From the NCBI RefSeq assembly GCF_025457425.1, contig NZ_JAMXIA010000001.1, positions 2,604,001 to 2,668,000 of the forward strand: a stretch of DNA of 64,000 nucleotides, written 5' to 3'. Positions 35,986 to 43,885 of the stretch are shown piece by piece. Made by a program: the position numbers and the translations under genes. Each line of letters begins with the position of its first letter. Position 1 is the stretch's first letter. The notes under the pieces were generated by a model. That model worked only from the letters and a program-made list of their open reading frames with translations, was not told the origin of the DNA and made no database searches. The DNA comes from Chryseobacterium foetidum. GTDB lineage: Bacteria; Bacteroidota; Bacteroidia; Flavobacteriales; Weeksellaceae.

Positions 35986-37137
35986 ATGGCATTTCCATTT
36001 GATACAAAATATGCTTCGCTTGAATTATTAATCGAAAGAGCACAGAAAAAAATGCCCCGTTTCGCTTTTGAATATCTGGATGGCGGCTGTAATGAAAATA
36101 TCAACCGCGACAGAAATACAAGTGAATTGCGCGATGTTCTGCTTCGTCCGCAATATCTGAACAACAATTACACGGAAGCCAATATGGAAACGGAATTATT
36201 CGGTGTAAAATATTCTGCACCATTCGGAATTTCTCCCGTTGGTTTGCAAGGATTGATGTGGCCGAATGCTCCGGAAATTTTAGCAAAAGCAGCTTTTAAG
36301 CATAATATTCCTTTCATTTTAAGTACGGTAACGACGAGCAGTATCGAAAGAATTGCAGAACTGACGGAAGGAAAAGCGTGGTATCAACTGTACCATCCGA
36401 AAGAAGAATGGTTGCGTGACGATATTCTCGACCGTTGTGAAGCTTCAGGTTATGATGTTTTATGTGTATTATCTGATGTTCCGACTTTCGGATACAGAGC
36501 AAAAGAGATCAGAAACGGTTTGGCAATGCCGCCACAACTGAATTTCAGAAATGTGTCTCAAGCCTTGGCAAGACCGGAATGGTGCCTTGAAATTTTGAAA
36601 CACGGCGTTCCAAGTTTCAAAACCATGGAAAAATACATGGATAAAAACATGAACGTGAAACAATTGGGACAGTTTATGAATTCTACTTTTTCAGGGAGAT
36701 TAAATTCAGACAGAATCAAAGCCATCCGTGATAAATGGAAAGGAAAACTGGTCATCAAAGGCGTTGCTTCCGACGAAGATGCAGCAGAAGCAGTCCGTTT
36801 AGGTTTCGACGGAATGATCATCTCCAACCACGGCGGAAGACAGTTGGATGCCGGCGAATCTACGATTGCAGTGGTAAAAGATATCAGCGAAAAATACAAA
36901 GGTCAGATAAAAATCATGATGGACAGCGGCGTAAGAACTGGTCCGGATGTTGCCCGTGCATTGAGCTGTGGCGCAGAATTTACCTTCATGGGAAGAACTT
37001 TTATGTATGCCGTTGGAGCTTTAGGTGACAAAGGTGGCGATCATATTATTGAAATGCTGAAAATGCAGTTCAGACAGGTGATGGAGCAGGTTTGTTGTGA
37101 TACGCCGGAGGAGTTGCAGAATTTTAGGGTGAAGTAG
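35986..37137 (+). CDS. lldD: FMN-dependent L-lactate dehydrogenase
   Basis: The 383-residue protein belongs to the alpha-hydroxyacid oxidase/dehydrogenase family. It has the FMN barrel motifs APFGISPVGLQG, VKGVASDEDA-type strand, the catalytic SNHGGRQLD block with His282 and Arg285, and MDSGVRTGPDVARAL near the phosphate site. It oxidises L-lactate to pyruvate and passes electrons to quinone. In this operon it consumes the L-lactate expected from the lactaldehyde step. Glycolate or another 2-hydroxy acid is possible, but the position after the rhamnose genes favours lactate. Confidence 0.88.
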   Translation: MAFPFDTKYASLELLIERAQKKMPRFAFEYLDGGCNENINRDRNTSELRDVLLRPQYLNNNYTEANMETELFGVKYSAPFGISPVGLQGLMWPNAPEILAKAAFKHNIPFILSTVTTSSIERIAELTEGKAWYQLYHPKEEWLRDDILDRCEASGYDVLCVLSDVPTFGYRAKEIRNGLAMPPQLNFRNVSQALARPEWCLEILKHGVPSFKTMEKYMDKNMNVKQLGQFMNSTFSGRLNSDRIKAIRDKWKGKLVIKGVASDEDAAEAVRLGFDGMIISNHGGRQLDAGESTIAVVKDISEKYKGQIKIMMDSGVRTGPDVARALSCGAEFTFMGRTFMYAVGALGDKGGDHIIEMLKMQFRQVMEQVCCDTPEELQNFRVK

Positions 37138-37220
37138 GTGAAGCGGGAAGATGGAAGCGGGATGCTGGAAGTTTTTTAGTTTTGCTTTTAATCAAATGAT
37201 CTTTCATAAAAATTGAAATA

Positions 37221-37252
37221 AAAAATACAGTTCGATGAATTGTATTTTTTGT
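37221..37252 (+). terminator. Terminator after lldD
   Basis: AATACAGTTC (37224-37233) and GAATTGTATT (37237-37246) form a 10-bp stem with one G-T pair and a 3-base loop, followed by TTTTGTTTT. Confidence 0.75.
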
Positions 37253-37412
37253 TTTATAATACTATTTTTAATCAACATTCAAAGAATATTTTCAAGCTTT
37301 GCGAAGTAAATCTTATTTGCCTTAGTTCTCTTACAAATATGCAACATCAAAAATAATCTTTGCGTTAAAAAGAGTTTTGTAATGTTTGAAAAATTATTGA
37401 ATGCGTTTTTTT

Positions 37413-37494
37413 TACCACAAGGAACACAAAGATTTTTCACAAGGTTCACCAGCCTTGTGTGCTTAGTGAAATGCTTAGTGTTCTTTGTGGTAAA
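37413..37494. repeat. ACCACAAGGAACACAAAG inverted repeat before the GH140-like gene
   Basis: TACCACAAGGAACACAAAGA pairs with CTTAGTGTTCTTTGTGGTA (37474-37492). It is related in style to the CCACAAAAGTCACAAAAG repeats. The remainder of the 416-base gap has TCTTTGCGTTAAA repeats and no gene. Confidence 0.65.
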
Positions 37495-37553
37495 GTCGCA
37501 TCATGAAAACAAAAGATAATCAAAAAAGATCAATTAAAAACCAAATTACTCTC

Positions 37554-38954
37554 ATGAAAAAATTCCTCATATTTCTCCTCATTATTTATTCTGCTTTTAC
37601 CTTTTCTCAAAACAAAAAACAGGAATTACCATGGTCAAATGGAGCTTTGCAAGTCAGCTCTAACAACAGATATTTACAGCACAAAAACGGAAAACCATTT
37701 TTCTGGTTAGGAGAAACCGGTTGGTTGCTTCCGGAACGAACAGATCGTGATGAAGTTGATTTTTATCTAAGCCAATGCGCAAAAAACGGGTACAATGTTG
37801 TTCAGGTACAAACCATCAATGCAGTTCCCGCTTACAATAAATATGGGCAACCTTCGATGATTGATGGTTTTGATTTCACAAACATCAATCAGAAAGGAGT
37901 TTATGGATACTGGGATCACATGGATTATATTGTAAAAACTGCCGAGAAAAACGGAATTTACATTGGCATGGTCTGCATTTGGGGTGGCTTGGTAAAAAGC
38001 GGAAAAATGAATGTGGAAGAAGCAAAAAGTTACGGTAAGTTTCTGGCTGAACGGTATAAAGATTCTCCAAATATCATCTGGTTTATCGGTGGCGATTTGA
38101 GAGGCGATATCAAAACAGAAGTTTGGGAAGCTCTTGCCAACAGCATAAAATCAGTTGATAAAAACCATCTGATGACGTATCATCCTTTTGGTGCTACAAG
38201 TTCCGTTGATTGGTTTAATGATGCTGATTGGTTAGATTTCAATATATTTCAAAGCGGTCACAGAAGATATGGACAGCGAAAAGGTGACGGCGAAGCAAAG
38301 AAAATTGGCGATACCGAAGAAGACAACTGGAGGTATGTGGACAAAGCGCTTTCCAAAAAACCTTTAAAACCCATTATCGATGGCGAACCGTCTTACGAAG
38401 ATATTCCGCAGGGACTGCATGATGCCAGCGAACCACGATGGAAAGATCATGATGTAAGACGATATGCGTATTGGTCTGTGTTTGCTGGTTCTTTTGGGCA
38501 TACGTACGGACACAATTCCATTATGCAGTTTTACCGACCGGGTTTGTCTCCGGCTTATGGAGCGAACCGCCCTTGGTATGATTGTCTTGAAGATTCTGGT
38601 TTTGTTCAGATGCAACATTTAAAAAGTCTGATGCTGAAATTTCCTTATTTCGAAAGAATTCCCGACCAAAGTATCATCAAAGGAAACGCTGGCGAACGTT
38701 ATAAAAAACTCATTGCTACCCGCGGAAATGATTATTTATTGGTCTACAACTACAGCGGAAGAAATATGGAGATTGATTTGTCCAAAATCACCGGAAAGAA
38801 GAAAAAATGCTGGTGGTATAATCCCAGAACAGGTGAATTCAAATATATCGGAGAAATGGATAAGAAAATTTTCAAGATTACTCCTGAAAAAGAGAATGGG
38901 AAGGCTAAGGATTTTATTTTTGTGGCGGTAGATGCGGAAAAGAATTATCTATAA
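37554..38954 (+). CDS. GH140-like glycoside hydrolase (DUF4038, apiosidase-type)
   Basis: The frame opens at 37503, but the start at 37554 begins a normal signal peptide (MKKFLIFLLIIYSAFTFSQ) and gives 466 residues. The DUF4038 barrel is clear: KPFFWLGETGWLLPERT at the first strand, NGYNVVQVQTINAVP, SPNIIWFIGGDLRGD, IIDGEPSYEDIP with a likely catalytic Glu, and FAGSFGHTYGHNSIMQF. A small beta domain follows (DUF5060/DUF5605-like). Characterised GH140 members cleave apiose from galacturonan in RG-II. The function here may be this or a related pectin linkage. It has no clear promoter, and the upstream terminator separates it from lldD. Confidence 0.82.
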   Translation: MKKFLIFLLIIYSAFTFSQNKKQELPWSNGALQVSSNNRYLQHKNGKPFFWLGETGWLLPERTDRDEVDFYLSQCAKNGYNVVQVQTINAVPAYNKYGQPSMIDGFDFTNINQKGVYGYWDHMDYIVKTAEKNGIYIGMVCIWGGLVKSGKMNVEEAKSYGKFLAERYKDSPNIIWFIGGDLRGDIKTEVWEALANSIKSVDKNHLMTYHPFGATSSVDWFNDADWLDFNIFQSGHRRYGQRKGDGEAKKIGDTEEDNWRYVDKALSKKPLKPIIDGEPSYEDIPQGLHDASEPRWKDHDVRRYAYWSVFAGSFGHTYGHNSIMQFYRPGLSPAYGANRPWYDCLEDSGFVQMQHLKSLMLKFPYFERIPDQSIIKGNAGERYKKLIATRGNDYLLVYNYSGRNMEIDLSKITGKKKKCWWYNPRTGEFKYIGEMDKKIFKITPEKENGKAKDFIFVAVDAEKNYL

Positions 38955-38975
38955 ACTTTAGTTAACTTTAAATTT

Positions 38976-39533
38976 TTAAAGAATAATTTTTCCATTAAAA
39001 TCAAATTTATATTTTCTATTTTCCCAATCGGTTGCCAGAATATATTCATCAGTTATTGCGAAGTCGTCTTTGCCATCCAATGTTGTGAAGATGTCTCTTC
39101 CTCCTTGTTGCCAGACAATATTTCCGTTTTTGTCAAGTCGTGAAATCTCAAGTTCGCCATGAACAATATAATCATCTTTGTGTTTGAAAATTTCGAAACA
39201 AGTTGCTTGATCAGCTTTCGTTTTCCATAACAGACTTAATTCGGGAATAGATAGACAAAAAATCGAGTCTGAAGAACAGATCAGCAATCTGTCATCTTCA
39301 ACTATTGTCGAAGTTTCGTGAATACCTGTTCCTCCTCCTACAGAACCAATGACTGCACTTTTTAATAACTTATTTATGTTGAAAATTTTTATTCCAAAAA
39401 CTGTTGGCAATACATATTCTGATTTGTCAAAATAAACCAAATCATAGTTATTGATGTTGTCAGCAGAATTTTCCATAAAAGTTGGTTCGGAAAAAATAGT
39501 AATTTGATATCTTTCTGTTGTATAGTTTTTCAT
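38976..39533 (-). CDS. Hypothetical cytosolic beta-propeller-like protein
   Basis: The 185-residue protein has no signal peptide and shows repeated strands of the type RLLICSSDSIFCLSIPELSL and ISRLDKNGNIVWQQGG, reminiscent of PQQ-like or WD-type propeller blades, but too short for a full ring. It runs opposite to the pectin genes, and I see no link to them. It is not recognised as a named family. A remnant of a larger propeller is possible. Confidence 0.65.
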   Translation of the reverse strand: MKNYTTERYQITIFSEPTFMENSADNINNYDLVYFDKSEYVLPTVFGIKIFNINKLLKSAVIGSVGGGTGIHETSTIVEDDRLLICSSDSIFCLSIPELSLLWKTKADQATCFEIFKHKDDYIVHGELEISRLDKNGNIVWQQGGRDIFTTLDGKDDFAITDEYILATDWENRKYKFDFNGKIIL

Positions 39534-39583
39534 TAAACTTTATTTGAACTTGGCTCTTTTACCTTTTTCCTTGGCTCTTAAAA

Positions 39584-40018
39584 TTACTTTGCCTTCACCG
39601 CCTGCCTTGCCAGCAATTTCCAATCCTTTTTCACCTTTGTCCAAACCAGCAAAATATCCAAAGTCACATCACCTTGAGCTTTCCCCAAGTCAGCAGTCGT
39701 TGCATAAAAATGATGACGGACAATGGCTGTATTACCAACAATCTGTATGTTTTGATTAGAAATATCAATCGTTAAAAAATCTGATTTTTTGCTGACCAGT
39801 TTTTCTACAAACTCTTTCGCATCATCGATATGACCTCCCGAATGCCCGTAAGTAAGTTCCGGAACGATCAGTGTTTCCAAAGCAGACTTTTCGCCGCTGA
39901 TCATTGCTAATCTCAGTTTTTCTGCTGCATCCGTTACAGATTTTACATCGTTGCTTTTTTGTGCTGAAACTGCAATCACCATAAGAAAACTTACAGCGAA
40001 GATGAATTTTTTAATCAT
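39584..40018 (-). CDS. Secreted NTF2-like (SnoaL/DUF4440) protein
   Basis: The 144-residue protein has a signal peptide (to about residue 19, VSAQ) and the cone-shaped NTF2 fold pattern: KSVTDAAEKLRLAMISGEKS, then LTYGHSGGHIDDAKEFVEKL, VRHHFYATT and ILLVWTKVKKDWKLLARQ. The DUF4440 group contains proteins of unknown substrate. A catalytic role is possible from the buried His and Asp residues (HSGGHIDD). Separated by 50 bases from the downstream gene on the same strand. Confidence 0.8.
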   Translation of the reverse strand: MIKKFIFAVSFLMVIAVSAQKSNDVKSVTDAAEKLRLAMISGEKSALETLIVPELTYGHSGGHIDDAKEFVEKLVSKKSDFLTIDISNQNIQIVGNTAIVRHHFYATTADLGKAQGDVTLDILLVWTKVKKDWKLLARQAVKAK

Positions 40019-40148
40019 TATAAATTAAATTTTGATTGTATATTTAATCACCCCTTTTAGTAAAAGTAAGTGTTACGGAATTTTATTAAAATAAGATAAA
40101 ATTCGATGCCGAGAAACTCCCATCTTCCATCTTCCAGCATCCATCTTT

Positions 40149-41195
40149 TTACAATGACTCTCTCTGAATAAATTTAAAAACATTATTCACCTGCTCCCTC
40201 TTATTTTTCAGAATCATATACGCGGCAGATTCTCCCATCGCTTTAAAATCCGTTGTAATCACGGTAATTCCCAGCAATTCCTTCAAAGGCGTTTCGTTGT
40301 AGGAAATAATTCCGATGTCTTCGCCTAATTTCAGATTTTTCTGACGGATTTGTTTAACTAAATTCACCAAATCACGTTCGCGGATGGTGATGAAAATATC
40401 TTTGTCCTGCAGTTCCATGTCGGGATAGATTTCATCCAGAATTTCGTAGTCTAATTTAAAATCTCTGCAAAACTGCTCAAATCCACGTACAATACGGAAA
40501 GGGTAGGGATGAATCGACTTGTCGGGATAGACCAGAATGATCTTTTCGTAATTTTTTATTTTATCTAAACCTTCCTTTAAAGCTTCATAAATATCGTGCT
40601 CAAAATCCTGAAAAATAGATCCGTATTCACCGGAAATATTAGGTTTTGTGTTATCTAAAAGTAAAAGTTTATTCTTCGGAATCTGTTCGATAATATCCAA
40701 AACTTCCTGCGTAGAACTCGTATGTTTCGACTGTTCATCACGGAAATGGGGCATCACAACGTAGTAATCAAATCCACCAAGGTTTTTCTTTAAAGCATTG
40801 ATGAAAAGCGTTTCGTCGCAGTGGTAGATGTACATTTCAACATTGCCTTTGGTACCGATTGCATTGACGAAATAATTGTAAATCATCATTTTATAGGTGC
40901 TCGGTTTGTTGATCAGAAAGAAAATATTGATGATATCGTTCTTGTTGATTCGGGAAATGTAGTAGCCTTTTCCTTTCACAGATTCAATGATCTGCCTTTT
41001 GCGAAGCTCTTTGTAGGCTTTTTCCACAGTATCCCGGGAGAGAAAGCAGGATTCGCTGAGCTCATTGATTGAAGGAATTTTTTCTCCGATTTTTATTTGT
41101 CCACCATCAATTCCGTTCAGAATAGAATCTACAATCTGTTTGTATTTCGGAACTCTGGAGTTTTCATTGATGTTGATTTCTAATGTTTCGGCCAT
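40149..41195 (-). CDS. GntR-family regulator with LacI-type sugar-sensing domain
   Basis: The 348-residue protein has an N-terminal GntR winged helix (about 13-80: YKQIVDSILNGIDGGQIKIG, LSRDTVEKAYKELRKR, GKGYYIS). The C-terminal part of about 260 residues is of the periplasmic-binding-protein/LacI sensor type (MPHFRDEQ, ILVYPDKSIHPYPFRIVRGF, IGIISYNETPLKELLGITVI). This is the AraR-like architecture. It is the only sugar-type regulator in the window and is flanked by pectin genes, so it is the natural candidate for control of rhamnose or pectin genes, but this is inference. An inverted repeat (41238-41257) lies just upstream. Confidence 0.88.
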   Translation of the reverse strand: MAETLEININENSRVPKYKQIVDSILNGIDGGQIKIGEKIPSINELSESCFLSRDTVEKAYKELRKRQIIESVKGKGYYISRINKNDIINIFFLINKPSTYKMMIYNYFVNAIGTKGNVEMYIYHCDETLFINALKKNLGGFDYYVVMPHFRDEQSKHTSSTQEVLDIIEQIPKNKLLLLDNTKPNISGEYGSIFQDFEHDIYEALKEGLDKIKNYEKIILVYPDKSIHPYPFRIVRGFEQFCRDFKLDYEILDEIYPDMELQDKDIFITIRERDLVNLVKQIRQKNLKLGEDIGIISYNETPLKELLGITVITTDFKAMGESAAYMILKNKREQVNNVFKFIQRESL

Positions 41196-41237
41196 GATAT
41201 TTTACAGATAGGAACGAAGTTCAGTTAAAATAAAAGC

Positions 41238-41257
41238 ATTAATCAAAAGCGATTAAT
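41238..41257. promoter_or_regulatory. Inverted repeat upstream of the GntR gene
   Basis: ATTAATC (41238-41244) and GATTAAT (41251-41257) are separated by 6 bases, 43 bases upstream of the regulator start. It could be an autoregulatory site; it does not resemble the ATACAAACGTTTGTAT palindrome or the GCAGKAT motif. Confidence 0.35.
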
Positions 41258-41521
41258 AGCTGAAAACAAGATACAAAAATTTGAAGTAACGGAATGATGA
41301 ATGTTTTTAATCACTGTGATAGCTTAAAACTCTTAATTATCAGTAGTTTATAGATTTCTTGTAAAAAGTATTTAAATATCAAAAACTCCCATATCGGCCT
41401 TCAAGATTTTCAAAAGGCTAAAGATTTAGCATATTTCACTTTTCACTCAAACACTCAACCCCTCAAAAAAACTGCTCTAAAACTCTCCAACACTCCAACG
41501 CTCCAACCCAAAAATCCTCTC

Positions 41522-41556
41522 AAAAAAAAAGCCTGCCCTTTTCAGAGCAGACTTCA
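41522..41556 (-). terminator. Terminator of the minus-strand GH28-DUF4450-barrel operon
   Basis: On the minus strand AGTCTGC and GCAGGCT form a stem with the loop TCTGAAAAGG, followed by nine T. It lies 26 bases after the stop codon at 41581. The rest of the 385-base gap holds simple CTC/CAA repeats (AACTCTCCAACACTCCAACG) without a gene. Confidence 0.75.
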
Positions 41557-41580
41557 GAAACTATATGAATGTGAAATTTT

Positions 41581-43716
41581 TTAAGGCATCTTTTTAAAAC
41601 CTTCCGCTTTTATTTTCCAGCTTCCGTCTTTCGGGAAACCAGGATATTGGCCGGTCGAAGCGTCCCAACCTTCCAACATCATCGCAACGGTTGTCAAAAC
41701 ACCACCATTTCCTGGAAGATAAATTCTAAGTCTTTTGTCCTGGAAATTATGTCCGTTTTTAAGATAAGTGTTGGTTTGAATGTTCATAAATAAAGCGTCC
41801 AACGCTTTATTTGGAAGTCCAAGTCTTGCTGCGTTCATTGCAGTCATCGGGAAATCCCAGCCCCAGGTGTGTTCCCAGTTCCATCTTTCCCAAACGATAT
41901 CCAACGTGTTTTTCATTATTTTTTTATCCAGTTTCGGAGACTCAGGAACCATTCCCAATGCTCCCAAAACAGCAGGGTGGTCGGTCATCCATTTTGGAAA
42001 TGTGAATGAATCTTTTGCCGATTCAGTTGATAAATAAACACCATCCTGAACCGGAAGCGGAGCCAATTTATTGATGACATCATCCCATTTTTTATCTCTT
42101 GGTTGCCCTAATCTTTCTTTCCATTGCTGAGCAATTTTCAGTGACCAATCCCAATACGCAACTTCATAAGTCGGGTTATACGTATCTTTTGCAGGGAAAA
42201 CTTCCTGAGCTGGAATAACACCTTTACCCAAATTGTAACGGTTTTTTTCTTTATCATACGTTGCAAAATCTGCCATAAAATCAGCCGTCGCAAAAATCAA
42301 ATCTTTGTATTTTTCCAGAACCTTTTTGTCCTTGCTGTTTCGGTACAAAAGTTCGGTCATATAAATAATGTGTGGCTGTTCCCAAATCAAAAATGCTGCA
42401 ACAGAAGACGGACTTTCATTGCCTTCATTATCCGACATTTTAATCCAGCGAACGCCTTTGTAACCTTGTCTTTCGGCTAATTTTTTAGCTTTGTCAAACG
42501 ACCTGAAATAATAATCCAGTTGCTTCTCCAAAATTTCCGGTCTTCCCCAAAGTGCAAAGTGAACGCCGTGCCACCAGTGCATTTCTGTATGCGGTTTTCC
42601 GTACCAACTGTTGAAAGTCAAACCCGTTTCCTGAGGCGGATTACTGCCTCCGCACTGAACTTTCGTTAAATATTCTGACAACACAACTCGTCTTTCCAGT
42701 TCATTGGCTCTCGGGTCTGTACTTCCTTCAAAATCCACAGCAGCACCGCTTTCCCAGAAGTTTTTCCAGCCTGAAGTACTTTCTTTTTCAGCATCAGCGA
42801 ATAAAGTTCTGTTAGATTTCGGACTTTTAGCTGAAAACTCAACACTTAATTCCACGGTTTTGTTTTTGGACGAAGGCTCGTAAACGAAGTAATGTTTCCC
42901 TGCCTCACGAAGTTTTCCTTCCGTAAAATTCAATTGAGTGTAATAATCTGTACTTTGTAATTTGTGTTGAATCAAACCTTGCATCGGTTTTGAAGATATG
43001 ATTTTCGTAGTATGCTCATTTTCTTTTCCGTAAAACGCCGCGTCATCCAAAAACTGTCCTGACGGATGCGGATATTTGGCAAAAACTTTAAGCTTTCCTT
43101 TAGCCACCAAATCAGATTCGATTTTCACCCCGATTTTATCTGAATTTTGGAAAGAAGCCGTCCAGACCTTTACCGGAGTTCCTTCCAGAGAAAATTCGCT
43201 GGTAATAATTCCCGTCCACAAATCAATCTTCTGATTGATGTTGGTTAAATCTGAAATTTTCGCTTTCTGACCATCTTTTTTAGTCAGTTCAATCCCGATA
43301 TTTCCCAATTGTAAACGGTGTTGATTCACACGGAAATATTCTACAGCACCTTTATTTCTTTCAGGTTCTTTGATTTGAACGGAGTACAAAGCTTTTCGAC
43401 CATCATTATTGAAATCATAAGGTTTTAAAGTCTCCTCAAACTTGTAATTTTCTTTATTCGGAAAACTGTTCCAGCCCCATTCAGACTGCGTTCCGAGAGA
43501 AACACCATTTTTGTAATATTCAGGAAACGACTGCATTCCGGTAATGTCAACCGTGTAAGCAAATTTTCCGTTTCCAACCGTAAAAGTCGAAAGCGTATCG
43601 GCTTTGGTGTTGACAATGTTATGTCGCTGAACGACCTTTTTTCTGTCGATTTTCTGGGCGTTTAAGGATGAAAATCCAACGCAGAAAATACTCAGATATA
43701 TTGCAATTTTCTTCAT
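41581..43716 (-). CDS. Secreted (alpha/alpha)6-barrel glycosidase-like protein, unclassified
   Basis: The 711-residue protein has a signal peptide (MKKIAIYLSIFCVGFSSLNAQ without its last residue) and an N-terminal beta-sandwich (about 25-300) starting with VGNGKFAYTVDITGMQSF. The (alpha/alpha)6 part shows FNSWYGKPHTEMHWWHGVHF-type sequence, then ALWGRPEILEKQ and NPTYEVAYWDWSLKIA, which resemble GH65/GH95 clan enzymes, where Glu is the general acid. I cannot assign it to a numbered family. Operon position with a GH28 and a DUF4450 protein points to a pectin side-chain or backbone sugar as substrate. Candidate acids are Glu in HTEMHWWH and in PTYEVAYW. Confidence 0.75.
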   Translation of the reverse strand: MKKIAIYLSIFCVGFSSLNAQKIDRKKVVQRHNIVNTKADTLSTFTVGNGKFAYTVDITGMQSFPEYYKNGVSLGTQSEWGWNSFPNKENYKFEETLKPYDFNNDGRKALYSVQIKEPERNKGAVEYFRVNQHRLQLGNIGIELTKKDGQKAKISDLTNINQKIDLWTGIITSEFSLEGTPVKVWTASFQNSDKIGVKIESDLVAKGKLKVFAKYPHPSGQFLDDAAFYGKENEHTTKIISSKPMQGLIQHKLQSTDYYTQLNFTEGKLREAGKHYFVYEPSSKNKTVELSVEFSAKSPKSNRTLFADAEKESTSGWKNFWESGAAVDFEGSTDPRANELERRVVLSEYLTKVQCGGSNPPQETGLTFNSWYGKPHTEMHWWHGVHFALWGRPEILEKQLDYYFRSFDKAKKLAERQGYKGVRWIKMSDNEGNESPSSVAAFLIWEQPHIIYMTELLYRNSKDKKVLEKYKDLIFATADFMADFATYDKEKNRYNLGKGVIPAQEVFPAKDTYNPTYEVAYWDWSLKIAQQWKERLGQPRDKKWDDVINKLAPLPVQDGVYLSTESAKDSFTFPKWMTDHPAVLGALGMVPESPKLDKKIMKNTLDIVWERWNWEHTWGWDFPMTAMNAARLGLPNKALDALFMNIQTNTYLKNGHNFQDKRLRIYLPGNGGVLTTVAMMLEGWDASTGQYPGFPKDGSWKIKAEGFKKMP

Positions 43717-43749
43717 TTTTTAATTTTATTTATTTTTTTAGCCACGAGG

Positions 43750-43819
43750 CTTCGACAGGCTCAGCCTGACAATTCTAATACTAATTGCGTTTGGCGCTGT
43801 CAGACTGAGCTTGTCGAAG
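43750..43819. repeat. CTTCGACAGGCTCAG hairpin repeat
   Basis: CTTCGACAGGCTCAGCCTGA (43750-43769, 22-base arm) pairs with its near reverse complement at 43798-43819 across 26 bases. Flanking GCCACGA and TCGTGGC words form an outer pair. It lies within the minus-strand operon, between the barrel and DUF4450 genes. Half a copy is at 21100. Confidence 0.75.
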
Positions 43820-43885
43820 TCTTGCATTTTATTTATATCACATTTTTAAACATACTTATAATTCGTGCATTCGTGGCATTAATTC

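Noticed and set aside
37146..37165. GCGGGATGCTGG after lldD as a further copy of the GCRGGATGCT operator
   Set aside because: It belongs to the simple CTGGAAG/GATGCTGG repeat also found at 35870 and 40117, lacks the GCAGKAT half-site 10 bases upstream and has no suitable -7 box.
39544..39759. Plus-strand frame overlapping the DUF4440 gene
   Set aside because: It is the antisense shadow of a gene with signal peptide and family motifs.
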